The notes below the pieces were generated by a model. The model was not told the DNA's origin, ran no database searches, and saw only the letters and a list, made by a program, of their open reading frames with translations. From contig OY282381.1 of the NCBI GenBank assembly GCA_958295915.1, positions 890,722 to 954,721 of the forward strand: a stretch of 64,000 bases of DNA, written 5' to 3'. Both the position numbers and the translations under genes were made by a program. Position 1 is the stretch's first letter; each line of letters opens with the position of its first letter. Below are positions 16,138-25,841 of this stretch, piece by piece. The stretch is from an uncultured Caldilineaceae bacterium. GTDB lineage: Bacteria; Chloroflexota; Anaerolineae; Caldilineales; Caldilineaceae.

Positions 16138-17328
16138 TTAGGGAACGATCCGGGCCCAATGAATGTCCATGACCTCTTCCGTCCCCGCGTAGTAAACAAC
16201 CAGTACCTCCCCAGCGGGCAGTGTCTCGGCATAGGGCAATCCAAAGGTCCACAGACTCATCTCACCGAGCAGTTCTCCTGTGCTGTCATCCTCGTGTGAC
16301 GATGCAACGCCCCAGCGGGCAGGTTCAAGACCTGCCTCTACCGTTCTTTTTGTCAGGCCAGCGGCATCGTCATGCATATCGTCATGCCTGTAGAGTATCA
16401 CCTCACTTGCCGGGTCGAAAGGGGCGTCGATACGGGCCGCCAGACGGGCGCGGATGGCGCGGCTGCCGAAACGGTCTACGAAGGCCAGGAGCACGCGTCC
16501 ATCCGCCAACATGGCCGGGCGCGCCGCCTGGTCGGCAATATCCAGGTTTTCGGCGTCACGCCACGTATGGCCATGATCCAGGCTGAGGCGACGGTGGATG
16601 TTCAGATAGCGAGCCGCCAGCGAGTCGTAGGTCCAGGCAAAGGTAGCGACCCGTCCGTCGGGTGCGACGTCGCAACGCAGATCCCAGTTGAAAAGGCGGC
16701 CGCTTGGATCCTCGCCGGCCACGACAGGCTCGCCCCAGGTCTGCCCCTGGTCGTTGGAATGGAAGAAGACTACCTTCTGCATCCAGGGGGACGTGTCGTA
16801 ATACTGTTTATTGGTCTCGATGCTCATAGCCAATGACCCGTCGCCCAGCTTGAGGATGGGGTTGGTCAGGCTGGGCGGGCCGATATCCGCCGGCATCGCA
16901 ATCACCCGCCACGGCGACCAGGACGCGCCGCTGTCGTGGGAGTCCGCCAGGAGGATCGACATGGGCAGGCAGCCTTCAGTCTCTTCGTTGAAGAGCGCTT
17001 TGCCGGGATAGGTCGCGCGGTCGATCCACATTGCCGCGGCCAGCAGATGGCCCGGCGACAGTTCAGTCAGGTAGCAGACTCGTAGCGAACCACGCGCGCC
17101 ATCGAGGATCGGATTCTCGAAAGGTTTCCAGGGTTGGCTCCAGGCGCGGCCGCCGTCGACAGAGCGGGAAAATTCGATCGTTTCGTCGTCTGAATCCTTG
17201 CTTGAACCAGTGCGGCAGGTCGCAAGCAAGGACCCATCGGCCAAGGCGGTGACGGTGGGAAAGGTGAGGACTGCGCGAGAGGTGGCGGGTTGGCCATGGC
17301 TGAGGATACCGCTGTCCGTGATCTGCAT
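16138..17328 (-). CDS. Sialidase/BNR-repeat exo-glycosidase-like protein
   Basis: 396-residue six-bladed beta-propeller of the sialidase superfamily. Four Asp-boxes (S-x-D-x-G-x-x-W) are visible: SVDGGRAW, SHDSGASW, SNDQGQTW and SLDHGHTW. No signal peptide, so it is probably cytoplasmic and acts on imported oligosaccharide, or it is not a true sialidase. ATG at 17328 is preceded by AAGAGAG. Near the C-terminus the segment VEAGLEPARWGVASS is encoded by an in-frame copy of the family F hairpin. First gene of the minus-strand operon ending at 7084. A second, different BNR gene is at 26972. Confidence 0.8.
   Translation of the reverse strand: MQITDSGILSHGQPATSRAVLTFPTVTALADGSLLATCRTGSSKDSDDETIEFSRSVDGGRAWSQPWKPFENPILDGARGSLRVCYLTELSPGHLLAAAMWIDRATYPGKALFNEETEGCLPMSILLADSHDSGASWSPWRVIAMPADIGPPSLTNPILKLGDGSLAMSIETNKQYYDTSPWMQKVVFFHSNDQGQTWGEPVVAGEDPSGRLFNWDLRCDVAPDGRVATFAWTYDSLAARYLNIHRRLSLDHGHTWRDAENLDIADQAARPAMLADGRVLLAFVDRFGSRAIRARLAARIDAPFDPASEVILYRHDDMHDDAAGLTKRTVEAGLEPARWGVASSHEDDSTGELLGEMSLWTFGLPYAETLPAGEVLVVYYAGTEEVMDIHWARIVP
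16317..16337. repeat. Family F hairpin inside the BNR gene
   Basis: GGGCAGGT (16317-16324) with ACCTGCCT (16330-16337). Read on the minus strand it matches the intergenic hairpin at 29336-29356 almost base for base, yet it is translated in frame within the BNR protein. Confidence 0.7.
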
Positions 17329-17489
17329 AGTTTCTCTCTTTGATTGGGATCTATTATGAGGGTATCCTACACCAATTTTATATACATTGCACAACTCTAG
17401 GATGAGAAGTGAGGGGAGAGGAGCCCTATTGTTTGAATCAGGATTGTCGGGATATAGATTTTCAGCGAACAGCGTGGGCGGGAACGAGA

Positions 17490-17738
17490 AAACAACGCAA
17501 AAGCGCCGGCAAGCAATAAACTCCCTGGTTTTCCTTTGCGCCCTTTGCGTCTTTGCGCCCTTGCGTTATTGTAGTTTTCCTTTGCGCCATTGCGCCCTTG
17601 CGTTATTGTAGTTTTCCTTTGCGCCCTTTGCGTCTTTGCGCCCTTGCGTTATTATAGTTTTCCTTTGCGCCCTTTGCGTCTTTGCGCCCTTGCGTTATTG
17701 TAGTTTTCCTTTGCGCCTAGCGACATTGCGTTGTGTTT
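17490..17738. repeat. Tandem array of family C repeat
   Basis: About five copies of a 46-48 bp unit built on TTTGCGCCCTTTGCGTC followed by CTTGCGTTATTGTAG. The array fills the space between the divergent BNR operon start and the 3' end of the nuclease-methyltransferase gene. The preceding 17395-17490 carries a degenerate family D motif (AATCAGGATTGTCGGGAT). Related arrays occur at 39690-39925, 45758-45990, 48900-49010 and 50883-50970. Confidence 0.8.
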
Positions 17739-20700
17739 TCAAACCGTCCCCAACGCAGGCAAGCCCTCCACAACCTCCACCGTCTCCAGGCTCACGCTGA
17801 TCACCCTCCCGATCAGATTGACGATATACTGCGGATCCTCCTCACGGTTGGGATCGTTAACGATGCCGCTGCGTCTGTCCGTCTTGACCCGGTACTGATC
17901 GATAACCCACTCCAGAGCCGAGCGGTTACCCAGCCGATAGCGTAACGCTGCCGCTGGAATCCCACCCAGTGTCAGAAAGTCATTGTAGCGCATCTGCGTT
18001 TTGTCTCGGGACAGCTTCATCTTCTCGACGCGCCAATCGAGCGGCAGATCCGGGTTTTCGCTGACTGTCAGCGGATAGGCGGGCATCTCTTCATAGCCGA
18101 CGTGGATTTTCGCCAGGCGCGCGCCGGCTTGGGCAAAGGTCCAGAAGTCCGGGGCAAAGGGCAGGCGCGGCAGATCGCGCTTGAGGTTGGCCTGGTAGCG
18201 CTCGCGGTAGTGCGGATGGTGGAGGATAGCGTAGATGGAATGGAAGATGTCCCATTTCCCGATGGAATCGTCGCTGTACTGCCTGCGGAACTGCGCTAAG
18301 GCCCAATCGGTGATGTTCTCCCGCCGGTTTGTCCCGTCCTCGTCGTAGACGTAGAAGGGGAAGCATTGAATTTTTTCAAACGCCAAATCTATCCTGGGAA
18401 TCATGTTTGTTATAAGACAACCAAAGCCTTTTCTATCGCCAATGCCAGCAACACAAATCGCCCGATTTTCCGTTTCGGTCTGCGCTGTGGGGAAGATCGA
18501 TGGGAACACGTATACGACATCGTTCATCATGCGGTCAAAGTAAAGGTTCGATTGCGTAAACGGGCGATAGAGTGATGGCCTCACCTTGTGGTCCGCGTAG
18601 TTGGCCATGCGCCCTCGCTTCAACTTCGCCTTTAAGTCCCGACTCCAACTGATTTTCTCATCATCATACTTCACAAAATCATCGACGTTTGCCTCCCGAT
18701 TCTCCCGCCGTTCCCACTGGAACACCTGCTCGTTGTAGGTGTCAAGCGTCCGCTTTATGTTCTCTGTGAGCGCGTCGCGGCTGAAGTTGTAGGCCCAGGC
18801 ATCGCGATTGGTTTTGACGCCGTTGCTGAACCTGTGAAAGATCACATCCACCGCCTCGCCTTTTGCCCCCTTCGCTTCCTTGCTTCCCAAGGGGATAAAG
18901 CTCTCGAATTCGGCCTGGAGTCCCTCGGTCAGCCAAGTGTTTCGCCTGTCCGGTCTGATCTCTTGCCACTCGATATTGCCTGCGTGTTGGCGTTCATGCA
19001 GAAAGTCGAATTTTCGCTTTTTGTTCCACAGATCGTCGGTTCGATAGTAGAAGATACGGGATAGCGGACGCCCACCAGAGGCGCCCCGCTTCACAAACAG
19101 GTTGATGCTTACCCCCACCCGAATGCCGAATACATTGGCATCCGAGACCTTCAAGCCCTGGCGCGCATTCCCGCCCAAATCGAGACTGTACAGGGTATCA
19201 AAATCGTCTGCCAGATGTTTCCGCATGCCATCAAACGCCACAGCGTCGAGAAAGCTGTTGTTGGTGATAAAAGCGACAACCCCCTCCTCTCCAATCCGAT
19301 CCGACGCCCAGCGGACCGCCTTCACATACGGGTCGGAGAGTTTGTTCTTATTGGTCGCCTTGGAATCGTGCGCGTAGGTCTCCGCCACCCGCGCATCCAG
19401 CGTCCCGTAGGTCCGATTCTTGTTGTTGTCGTTCTCGTTGACCTGGCCGGCGTTGTAGGGCGGATTGCCGATGACCACGAACATCGGCGTCCGCTGCTGC
19501 TTCTCCAGGCGCTGCGCGTTCGCCGGCGCGAACAGCGGCAGCTGACGATCTTCCGCCAGGTCGAAGGTATCCACCAGGCAGATGCCTTCAAAGGGCTGAT
19601 ACGCGCCCGTCGCCTCATAGAACTCATGCTCGATATTCAGGCTGGCGATGTAGTAGGGCAGCAGCATCACCTCGTTGCCGTGCAGTTCCGACCTGTACTT
19701 GGCCTCCAGCGCGGTTCTGCGTATCTCCCGCATCAGGCGCACGATGAAGTTGCCCGTGCCCACGAACGGGTCGATGATATGCACCCCAGGGTCGGATAGC
19801 GAGCGACCAAACTCCGTCTGCAGGATGTGAGCAACGCTTTGCGCCATGAAATCGACGATCGGCTGCGGCGTGTAGACTATCCCATGCGTATCCGCCACCC
19901 TGACTGAAAAGCCCTGGAAAAACTGCTCGTAGACAGTGTTGAGAAAATGCTGCTTCTGCGAAAAATCGCTGATGGTTGCAGCCACGCGCTCGATGACCAC
20001 GTAGAAACGATCCAGACTGTGGAGAAAATCACGACGACTGAACGACTGCGATGTGAGCGCGTCGATCACCTTCTCGATCTCATTGGCGATGACATTGCGC
20101 CGCGTGAAGTCGGGATTGCTGAACACTGTGCGGAACAGACGCTCGGTCAACAGATGCTGTATCAGCATCTCCTCGACCGCCGCCTCAGAGAGGTGGGGGT
20201 TGATCGATTGGCGACATGTCTCCAGAAACTCGCCAAAGGCCGTGGCAAAGCGGCTGTTGCTCTGCCGCTCCTTGTGGATCAACAGCGCCAGGCCGCGCCC
20301 GATATCCGGCACTCTGTCTTTGAACTGCGCCACCGCCTCCTCCCAGGCGGCGTACTCCTGCGGACGATAGCCGAAGAAGGTTTCCAGTGTCTCGATCAGC
20401 TGCAACGGGTCGCCCAGGTCCGCGTCAAGCAGCTGCCGCCCGTTCTGCCACAGGATGGCGCGTTGCGGCGTCTGGAAGAGGATGTTGTCGCGCGGATAGC
20501 CGGCCTCGAACTTGCGTCGCGCTTCAGACAGCAGATCGTCGTGGATGTCCTTCGCCTCCCAGATGCCATGGATCAACTGGAAATCGTCGATCAATGCGCC
20601 GTCGACCACGATGCGCCGCTTGCCGCGCGCAGTGTTCGATGCGCCGCTGCTCGCAAGAGGCGCGATGGCCTGTTCCGGCGCCAGCGTCCACGCGCACTGC

Positions 20701-20840
20701 CGCGCGCAGTGTTCAAGCAGCGCCTGAAAAGCGGCGCGCACAGCGCTTTCATGGCTGATGCCGAGGCGGTCGAAGCGCTCGAGCGCGGCGTAGTATGCCC
20801 GGATGGGCTTGTGCGTAGGCTTGAGGTTGAGTGTTGGCAT
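17739..20840 (-). CDS. Nuclease-methyltransferase fusion, type ISP-like restriction enzyme
   Basis: 1033-residue single-chain restriction-modification protein. An N-terminal PD-(D/E)XK-like nuclease is suggested by a D...GIWEAKD pattern near residue 92. A gamma-class N6-adenine methyltransferase follows: motif I as IDPFVGTGNFIVRLM near 357 and catalytic NPPY near 456. The long C-terminal part would be the target-recognition region, as in type ISP/LlaBIII-like enzymes. Those usually have a helicase between nuclease and methylase (about 1500-1600 residues); here the nuclease-to-methylase distance is too short for one, so the protein is a compact, helicase-less form. No ribosome-binding site is evident, as a family A repeat lies upstream. 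The gene stands alone between repeats. Confidence 0.82.
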   Translation of the reverse strand: MPTLNLKPTHKPIRAYYAALERFDRLGISHESAVRAAFQALLEHCARQCAWTLAPEQAIAPLASSGASNTARGKRRIVVDGALIDDFQLIHGIWEAKDIHDDLLSEARRKFEAGYPRDNILFQTPQRAILWQNGRQLLDADLGDPLQLIETLETFFGYRPQEYAAWEEAVAQFKDRVPDIGRGLALLIHKERQSNSRFATAFGEFLETCRQSINPHLSEAAVEEMLIQHLLTERLFRTVFSNPDFTRRNVIANEIEKVIDALTSQSFSRRDFLHSLDRFYVVIERVAATISDFSQKQHFLNTVYEQFFQGFSVRVADTHGIVYTPQPIVDFMAQSVAHILQTEFGRSLSDPGVHIIDPFVGTGNFIVRLMREIRRTALEAKYRSELHGNEVMLLPYYIASLNIEHEFYEATGAYQPFEGICLVDTFDLAEDRQLPLFAPANAQRLEKQQRTPMFVVIGNPPYNAGQVNENDNNKNRTYGTLDARVAETYAHDSKATNKNKLSDPYVKAVRWASDRIGEEGVVAFITNNSFLDAVAFDGMRKHLADDFDTLYSLDLGGNARQGLKVSDANVFGIRVGVSINLFVKRGASGGRPLSRIFYYRTDDLWNKKRKFDFLHERQHAGNIEWQEIRPDRRNTWLTEGLQAEFESFIPLGSKEAKGAKGEAVDVIFHRFSNGVKTNRDAWAYNFSRDALTENIKRTLDTYNEQVFQWERRENREANVDDFVKYDDEKISWSRDLKAKLKRGRMANYADHKVRPSLYRPFTQSNLYFDRMMNDVVYVFPSIFPTAQTETENRAICVAGIGDRKGFGCLITNMIPRIDLAFEKIQCFPFYVYDEDGTNRRENITDWALAQFRRQYSDDSIGKWDIFHSIYAILHHPHYRERYQANLKRDLPRLPFAPDFWTFAQAGARLAKIHVGYEEMPAYPLTVSENPDLPLDWRVEKMKLSRDKTQMRYNDFLTLGGIPAAALRYRLGNRSALEWVIDQYRVKTDRRSGIVNDPNREEDPQYIVNLIGRVISVSLETVEVVEGLPALGTV

Positions 20841-20844
20841 TCTA

Positions 20845-20872
20845 ACACCAGTTGTCAGTGGCTAGTGGACAG
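20845..20872. repeat. Intergenic repeat, family A
   Basis: CAGTTGTCAGTGGCTAGTGG-type copy just upstream of the nuclease-methyltransferase start; it occupies the position where a ribosome-binding site would be expected. Confidence 0.55.
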
Positions 20873-20924
20873 AAACTCACCCCCATCTTAGGGCGCGCGC
20901 CTCAAAAAATCAAAGACAGTGGAT

Positions 20925-20960
20925 TTGACATAGATCCGGTGGCCTGCTATAGTGCAGGCC
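20925..20960 (+). promoter_or_regulatory. Sigma70-type promoter with operator over the -10 box
   Basis: TTGACA (20925-20930), a 17-bp spacer, and TATAGT (20948-20953). The -10 box is exactly flanked by a perfect 7-bp inverted repeat, GGCCTGC (20941-20947) and GCAGGCC (20954-20960), so a dimeric repressor binding there would block the promoter. It precedes the binding-protein gene at 21130 by a leader of about 170 bases and is the best promoter in the window. No regulator gene is adjacent. Confidence 0.8.
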
Positions 20961-21129
20961 AGTTACATCGCTTAGAAATTTTCCAACGCCTGATCGATAC
21001 TCCTGATCGATTCTCGTCCCCATCCATATAGCGGATGATGCTGACGCGTGCTGTGTCGACACTGTTCCATATAGTCGAATTCTATCTGAGTTTCTCATCA
21101 CAACCCAATACTCATAAAGGAGAACCTTG

Positions 21130-22824
21130 ATGTTATCGAAACACAGGAGCCACAAGCTGTGGCTCAGGTTGATGGCGCTGATGGCCATTGTACTCGTCGT
21201 GTCAGCCTGCGCAGGGCCGGCGACGCAGACAACGACCGAGATGGAAGCGCCGGCCGCAGAGATGGAAGATGCCGATGGCGAGATGATGGACGAACAGATC
21301 TTCCGCGCGACCATCCCCTTCTTTGCGCAGGACTGGTCACCGCTGCGAGGCGGAGGCTGGAATATGCACTATCTGGCCTTCTGGAACGCCGGGCCCATGT
21401 ATATTGACGAGCATGGCGCACTCCATCCCTATGTCTTCAACGAATGGACACCCAACGAAGACATGACAGTATGGACGTTCAAGATCGACCCGGACGCGGT
21501 CTATTCGGACGGCAGCAGCATCACCGCGCACGATGTAGTCGCGACCTGGAATCTTATCGCCCACCCCGCCACCACGCACCAGCGGGTAACCCTGTTCCTC
21601 ACCGGCGTTGCCGGCTTTGAGGACGTATTCAACGGCGAAGCCATGGAGATGCCGGGCGTTGTCGCCCTGGACGACAGCACAGTCGAGGTGACGTTGGAAG
21701 GGCCCGACCCGCTGTTCCATAAGAAGATCGCGACAAACCTGATCGGCCCGGTCAAGGCTTCCGTGGCCATCGGCGAGGATGGGTTCGAGGTGGCCGAATG
21801 GTGGCACCCGAAGAACAATCCGGTCACCAGTGGCCCCTTCATGCCGGAATCGATAGACCTGAACAGAGGCGTGGTGACCTTTGTCAAGAACCCCAATTTC
21901 TGGCTGGCAGAGCCGAAACTGGATACGGTCACAGTCACGTCGATTGAAGATACCACGATCGTCACTACGATGCTGGCGAATGGCGAGCTCGACCAGGGCT
22001 GGCCGCCAAACGACGCTACCTCGCAACAGCTACTCGGCTCAGATTTCTTCGAGTGCTCGGTGGCGCCTGGCATCGGCGGCTTCTTTTTGAACCCCAACAT
22101 CGAGCCGACCAATGACATCAACTTCCGCAAAGCCCTGGTTCTGGCGGTAGACAGGGAGCAGATCTTTAATCTGTCAAGCCCTGACGGCCGCGGCTGGACG
22201 CCGACGGGCGAACCTCTGCGCGCGCTGCCAGGACAGGATCCAGACTTTGTGCCCCATCCCTACGATCCAGAAGCCGCCCAAGAGGCGATGGCCGCCTCCG
22301 CCTACAGCGATGCGGCGGACGTGCCCAAGATGATTATGGCCGGCGTGAGCAGCCCAGGCACAGAGCTCCTCGCCCAGTATATGGCGGAACAGTGGCGGCA
22401 GCTCTTTGGCATTGAAGCGATCGAGATGAGCCCTCAGTTTGACAGCTATGAGGGACCTAGCCAGCCCGCGCTCTTCCGCGATGGCGCAGGAGTGCGAGTC
22501 CCCGATTCAGCGTTGATGTTGCTGGGCTCGCTCCACTCGTCGTCCAATCTGGCCCGCAATATCATGGGCGGCTACGCAGACCCTGAAGTCGATGCTCTGA
22601 TCGAGGAAGCGGTGACAAAGGCCGCGGACGATCCCGACCGCGTCGCGCTGTCGAGGCAGGCCCAACGCCTGTTCCACGAGCAGTGGATGATAATTCCTAT
22701 CGGCACAGGATGCGGTGGCTCCGCCAAAGGCAACGTAATGCCTTGGGTGCACGGCACGCGCCGCAATGCTGACGCCCAGTTCCTCGAACCGTGGACGATT
22801 TACATCGAGCATGTAGAGGAGTAA
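21130..22824 (+). CDS. ABC solute-binding lipoprotein, family 5
   Basis: 564-residue binding protein of the peptide/nickel/oligosaccharide type (SBP_bac_5). Signal peptide with lipobox VVSAC at about residues 23-27, so it is tethered to the outer face of the membrane. The family signature appears as YSDGSSITAHDVVATW. An acidic Met/Glu/Ala-rich linker follows the lipid anchor. Start taken as the ATG at 21130, 7 bases after AAAGGAG. First gene of a complete importer with its own two permeases and two ATPases, transcribed from the promoter at 20925. Ligand may be an oligosaccharide given the BNR gene downstream. Confidence 0.9.
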   Translation: MLSKHRSHKLWLRLMALMAIVLVVSACAGPATQTTTEMEAPAAEMEDADGEMMDEQIFRATIPFFAQDWSPLRGGGWNMHYLAFWNAGPMYIDEHGALHPYVFNEWTPNEDMTVWTFKIDPDAVYSDGSSITAHDVVATWNLIAHPATTHQRVTLFLTGVAGFEDVFNGEAMEMPGVVALDDSTVEVTLEGPDPLFHKKIATNLIGPVKASVAIGEDGFEVAEWWHPKNNPVTSGPFMPESIDLNRGVVTFVKNPNFWLAEPKLDTVTVTSIEDTTIVTTMLANGELDQGWPPNDATSQQLLGSDFFECSVAPGIGGFFLNPNIEPTNDINFRKALVLAVDREQIFNLSSPDGRGWTPTGEPLRALPGQDPDFVPHPYDPEAAQEAMAASAYSDAADVPKMIMAGVSSPGTELLAQYMAEQWRQLFGIEAIEMSPQFDSYEGPSQPALFRDGAGVRVPDSALMLLGSLHSSSNLARNIMGGYADPEVDALIEEAVTKAADDPDRVALSRQAQRLFHEQWMIIPIGTGCGGSAKGNVMPWVHGTRRNADAQFLEPWTIYIEHVEE

Positions 22825-22827
22825 GAA

Positions 22828-22878
22828 CCGCAATTGCCAGTGGTTAGTGGTCAGTTTCTGATCACTAGCCACTGATTT
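22828..22878. repeat. Intergenic repeat, family A
   Basis: CCAGTGGTTAGTGGTCAG and the inverted CTAGCCACTG around TTTCTGATCA, able to form a hairpin between the binding-protein gene and the first permease gene; such a hairpin could stabilise the upstream message. Confidence 0.6.
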
Positions 22879-22887
22879 TGTTGTCCA

Positions 22888-23850
22888 ATGGGTCAATACA
22901 TCTTACGCCGCATCATATATTGGATCCCAGCCCTGCTCTTGCTGGCCATGGTGGTCTACGCCCTGGCCTTTTTCGGCGCGGGCGATCCCATCAAGCTCAT
23001 GTTCCTGCGTGAAGAAGGGGATGTCACCTACGACGCCCAGCGGCTGGATGCCATCCGCCGGGAGAAGGGGTTGGACCGTCCGTTTCTGATGCAGTTCGGG
23101 GAATACGTCTGGCATCTGGTCCGGGGCGATCTGGGCATGTCGGTGATTTCAGGGCGTTCAGTCAACGATATGATTGCCGCCACCGCGCCAGTTTCGTTCC
23201 AAATCGGCATTGCAACGGTGATCCTGGTTGCCCTAATCGGCATCCCCCTGGGCATCCTGGCCGGTTTGCACCATAACCAATGGATCGACAATACCATACT
23301 CGGATCCGCGCTTTTCATCAGCGGTATACCCAGTTATGTCGTTGGGCCGATGTTGATGGTCTTTCTGGTCCTGGGACTGGGCGTCATGAATGTGCCCTAC
23401 GGCTGGGATGGCCTGTTCAGCAGGAAGGCAATCCTGCCCATGTTTGTGATGGTGTTCGGCTCGATTGCCATCATCATCCGTCAGACCCGCGCCGGTGTAT
23501 TGGAAGTGCTGTCGGAGGACTATGTGCGCACGGCCCGGGCCAAAGGGGTGCCGGAGATCATGGTGATCCTCCGTCACATGCTGCGCCCAGTGCTTACACC
23601 CGTTGTCACCGTATTGGGGCAGATGCTGATCGGGATCGTAAACGGCGCGATTATCGTCGAAAAGGTGTTTGGCATCCCCGGTCTCGGCCGCTTAACGATC
23701 GACTTCACCTACGGCGTTGACTACCCCGTTATTGTGGCTATCACCCTAATCGGCGCATTCCTGGTCATGGCATTAAATCTGGCGGTGGACATCACCTATC
23801 CTTTCCTGGATCCTCGGGCCGGCCAAGCTATGACCGGCATCGAGGACTAA
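22888..23850 (+). CDS. ABC permease, DppB/OppB type
   Basis: 320-residue inner-membrane permease of a peptide/oligosaccharide importer. First helix begins almost at once (ILRRIIYWIPALLLLAMVVY). EAA loop: EDYVRTARAKGVPEIMVILR near residue 210. Six hydrophobic segments. Followed after 7 bases by the second permease. No strong ribosome-binding site, since a family A repeat ends just before the ATG. Confidence 0.9.
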   Translation: MGQYILRRIIYWIPALLLLAMVVYALAFFGAGDPIKLMFLREEGDVTYDAQRLDAIRREKGLDRPFLMQFGEYVWHLVRGDLGMSVISGRSVNDMIAATAPVSFQIGIATVILVALIGIPLGILAGLHHNQWIDNTILGSALFISGIPSYVVGPMLMVFLVLGLGVMNVPYGWDGLFSRKAILPMFVMVFGSIAIIIRQTRAGVLEVLSEDYVRTARAKGVPEIMVILRHMLRPVLTPVVTVLGQMLIGIVNGAIIVEKVFGIPGLGRLTIDFTYGVDYPVIVAITLIGAFLVMALNLAVDITYPFLDPRAGQAMTGIED

Positions 23851-23857
23851 ACAACAG

Positions 23858-24826
23858 ATGACCACACAGGAACTGTCAGCGACCTCTGGAATCGAATTGG
23901 CCCAGGCCAGCCGTTCCAACTTGTGGCAGGACGCCTTGGCGCGTCTGGCGGCCAATCGACTGGCGGTCATAGGCATAATCCCCATCGTTCTGCTTTTCTT
24001 TGTCGCCCTATTCGGGCCGACTCTGACCCCCTACGATTTTTTGGCGCAAGATTTCACCGCGCGGCTGGATTCACCGTCCAGGGAGCACTGGCTGGGCACC
24101 GATGAGCTGGGCCGGGATGTATTCAGCCGCATCCTCTACGGCGCCCGCACAGCCGTCTCAGTTGGCCTGGTTTCGACCGCGATCAGCTTGGTCGTCGGGC
24201 TTATCATGGGTTCGCTGGCAGGCTATCTGGGAGGGCGAGTCGATATCCTGGTGGTGTGGCTGACCGATGTGACCCGTTCGATGCCCGCCCTGCTGCTGGC
24301 GATCGTGATCAACCTCACTTTGAAGGTGCCCCTGGAAGCCTGGATGGAACAGCTGTATCTGGAGACCAAAAACACCTTCTTCCGCCAGACGATGTGGGTG
24401 GACCTGGTGTTGGTCTTCGGCGCCTTGGCGCTGATCCAGTGGCCCGGCTATGCCAGACTGATCCGCGGCCAGATTCTGTCGATTCGTAGCCGCAACTACG
24501 TATTGGCAGCCCGGGCTCTGGGCATGCCGACGAGCCGCATCCTCACCCGCTATGTGATCCCCAACGCAATGGGCCCCCTGATCGTGGCCGTCAGCGCCGG
24601 GCTGGGTGGAGCGATGGTGCTGGAATCGGCGTTCAGCTTCCTGGGTGTCGGTGTGCAGCTGCCCATCCCCAGCTGGGGCAAGATGATCAGCGACGGGCTG
24701 CGCATGTGGCAGACCCATCCCCATCTGCTGGCCGGGCCAGCCGTGATGATGGCTGTTATCACGGTCTCTTTTGCCTGGCTGGGCGATGGCCTCAACGATG
24801 CACTCAACCCTCGCCAGTGGAAATAA
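23858..24826 (+). CDS. ABC permease, DppC/OppC type
   Basis: 322-residue partner permease. It has the typical cytoplasmic N-terminus (SNLWQDALARLAANRLAVIG) before helix 1, the GTDELGRDVFSRILYGAR segment of the DppC family, and the EAA loop RNYVLAARALGMPTSRILTR. An extended loop of about 30 residues (around 160-190, containing LYLETKNTFF) is longer than in most homologues. Its stop is followed 8 bases later by the ATPase gene start. Confidence 0.9.
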   Translation: MTTQELSATSGIELAQASRSNLWQDALARLAANRLAVIGIIPIVLLFFVALFGPTLTPYDFLAQDFTARLDSPSREHWLGTDELGRDVFSRILYGARTAVSVGLVSTAISLVVGLIMGSLAGYLGGRVDILVVWLTDVTRSMPALLLAIVINLTLKVPLEAWMEQLYLETKNTFFRQTMWVDLVLVFGALALIQWPGYARLIRGQILSIRSRNYVLAARALGMPTSRILTRYVIPNAMGPLIVAVSAGLGGAMVLESAFSFLGVGVQLPIPSWGKMISDGLRMWQTHPHLLAGPAVMMAVITVSFAWLGDGLNDALNPRQWK

Positions 24827-24833
24827 CCCGCCT

Positions 24834-25841
24834 ATGTCTGTTCTTCTGGATGTCCAAGACCTGCAGACCCGCTTCAAAGTGCGTCAGGGATACGTGTATG
24901 CAGTCAACGGAGTTTCCTTCCGCTTAGAAGAAGGCGAGACGCTGGCCGTAGTGGGCGAGAGCGGTTGTGGCAAGAGTGTGACCATGCTGAGCCTGGTGCG
25001 GCTTTTGCCGCCGGCGGCCAGTATCGAGAGCGGTCAGGTTCTGCTGAAGGGCGCGGATCTGCTGCAACTGGACCAGCGCCAGTTGCGGGAAGTGCGCGGC
25101 GGCCAGATCGGCATGATCTTCCAGGATCCAATGACATCGCTCAATCCGTTCATCAATATCGGCGCCCAGATGGCCGAACCGCTGATCTATCACCGAGGGA
25201 TGGGCAAGAAGCAAGCCCTGGCCCGCAGCGCCGAACTCCTGGAGATGGTCGGCATTCCCGACGGTGAGACGCGGCTGCGGGAGTATCCACATCAATTCTC
25301 CGGCGGCATGCGCCAGCGAGTGATGATCGCCATGGCCATGGCCTGTGAACCAGCAGTGCTCATCGCCGACGAGCCGACCACAGCCTTAGATGTCACCATC
25401 CAGGCGCAGATCGTCGAGCTGGTCAAGGCGTTGCGCGATCGATCCGGCGTGGCCGTAGTCTGGATCACCCACGATCTGAGCGTTGTGGCAGGCATCGCCG
25501 ATCGCGTCATCGTGATGTATGCGGGCTACGTGGTTGAAGAAGCGTCGGTCGATGCTCTGTTCGAAGATCCGCGTCATCCCTACACGGTCGGCTTGTTGGG
25601 GGCGCTGCCCAGCCTGGACGGCGATGCGCATCGCCTGACTACGATCGGCGGATCGCCGCCAGACCTTGCAGACCAGCCCACATTCTGCCCGTTCCACCCC
25701 CGCTGTCCCTATGCAATCGAACGCTGCCGCACAGAGAATCCAGCACTTGAAGCGGTAGCCGACGCCACCGCCAGAGGTCATCGGACAGCCTGTTGGGTCG
25801 ATATTCGCGAACTGCAGTCGCCAGTGGTTAGTGGCTCGTGA
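24834..25841 (+). CDS. ABC ATPase, OppD/DppD type
   Basis: 335-residue ATP-binding subunit. Walker A GESGCGKS at 41-48, signature FSGGMRQRV, Walker [13 protein letters not shown]-loop WITHDLSVV, and the oligopeptide-type C-terminal Cys cluster ([14 protein letters not shown]). The ATG at 24834 is chosen because residues upstream overlap the previous permease. The last residues SPVVSGS and the stop codon are encoded by a family A repeat, which implies the original C-terminus was overwritten. Together with the next gene it powers the importer and could also serve the ATPase-less systems at 36016 and 51165. Confidence 0.92.
   Translation: MSVLLDVQDLQTRFKVRQGYVYAVNGVSFRLEEGETLAVVGESGCGKSVTMLSLVRLLPPAASIESGQVLLKGADLLQLDQRQLREVRGGQIGMIFQDPMTSLNPFINIGAQMAEPLIYHRGMGKKQALARSAELLEMVGIPDGETRLREYPHQFSGGMRQRVMIAMAMACEPAVLIADEPTTALDVTIQAQIVELVKALRDRSGVAVVWITHDLSVVAGIADRVIVMYAGYVVEEASVDALFEDPRHPYTVGLLGALPSLDGDAHRLTTIGGSPPDLADQPTFCPFHPRCPYAIERCRTENPALEAVADATARGHRTACWVDIRELQSPVVSGS

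Noticed and set aside
17490..17738. CRISPR array
   Set aside because: Units are contiguous and nearly identical with no unique spacers, and no cas genes are present.
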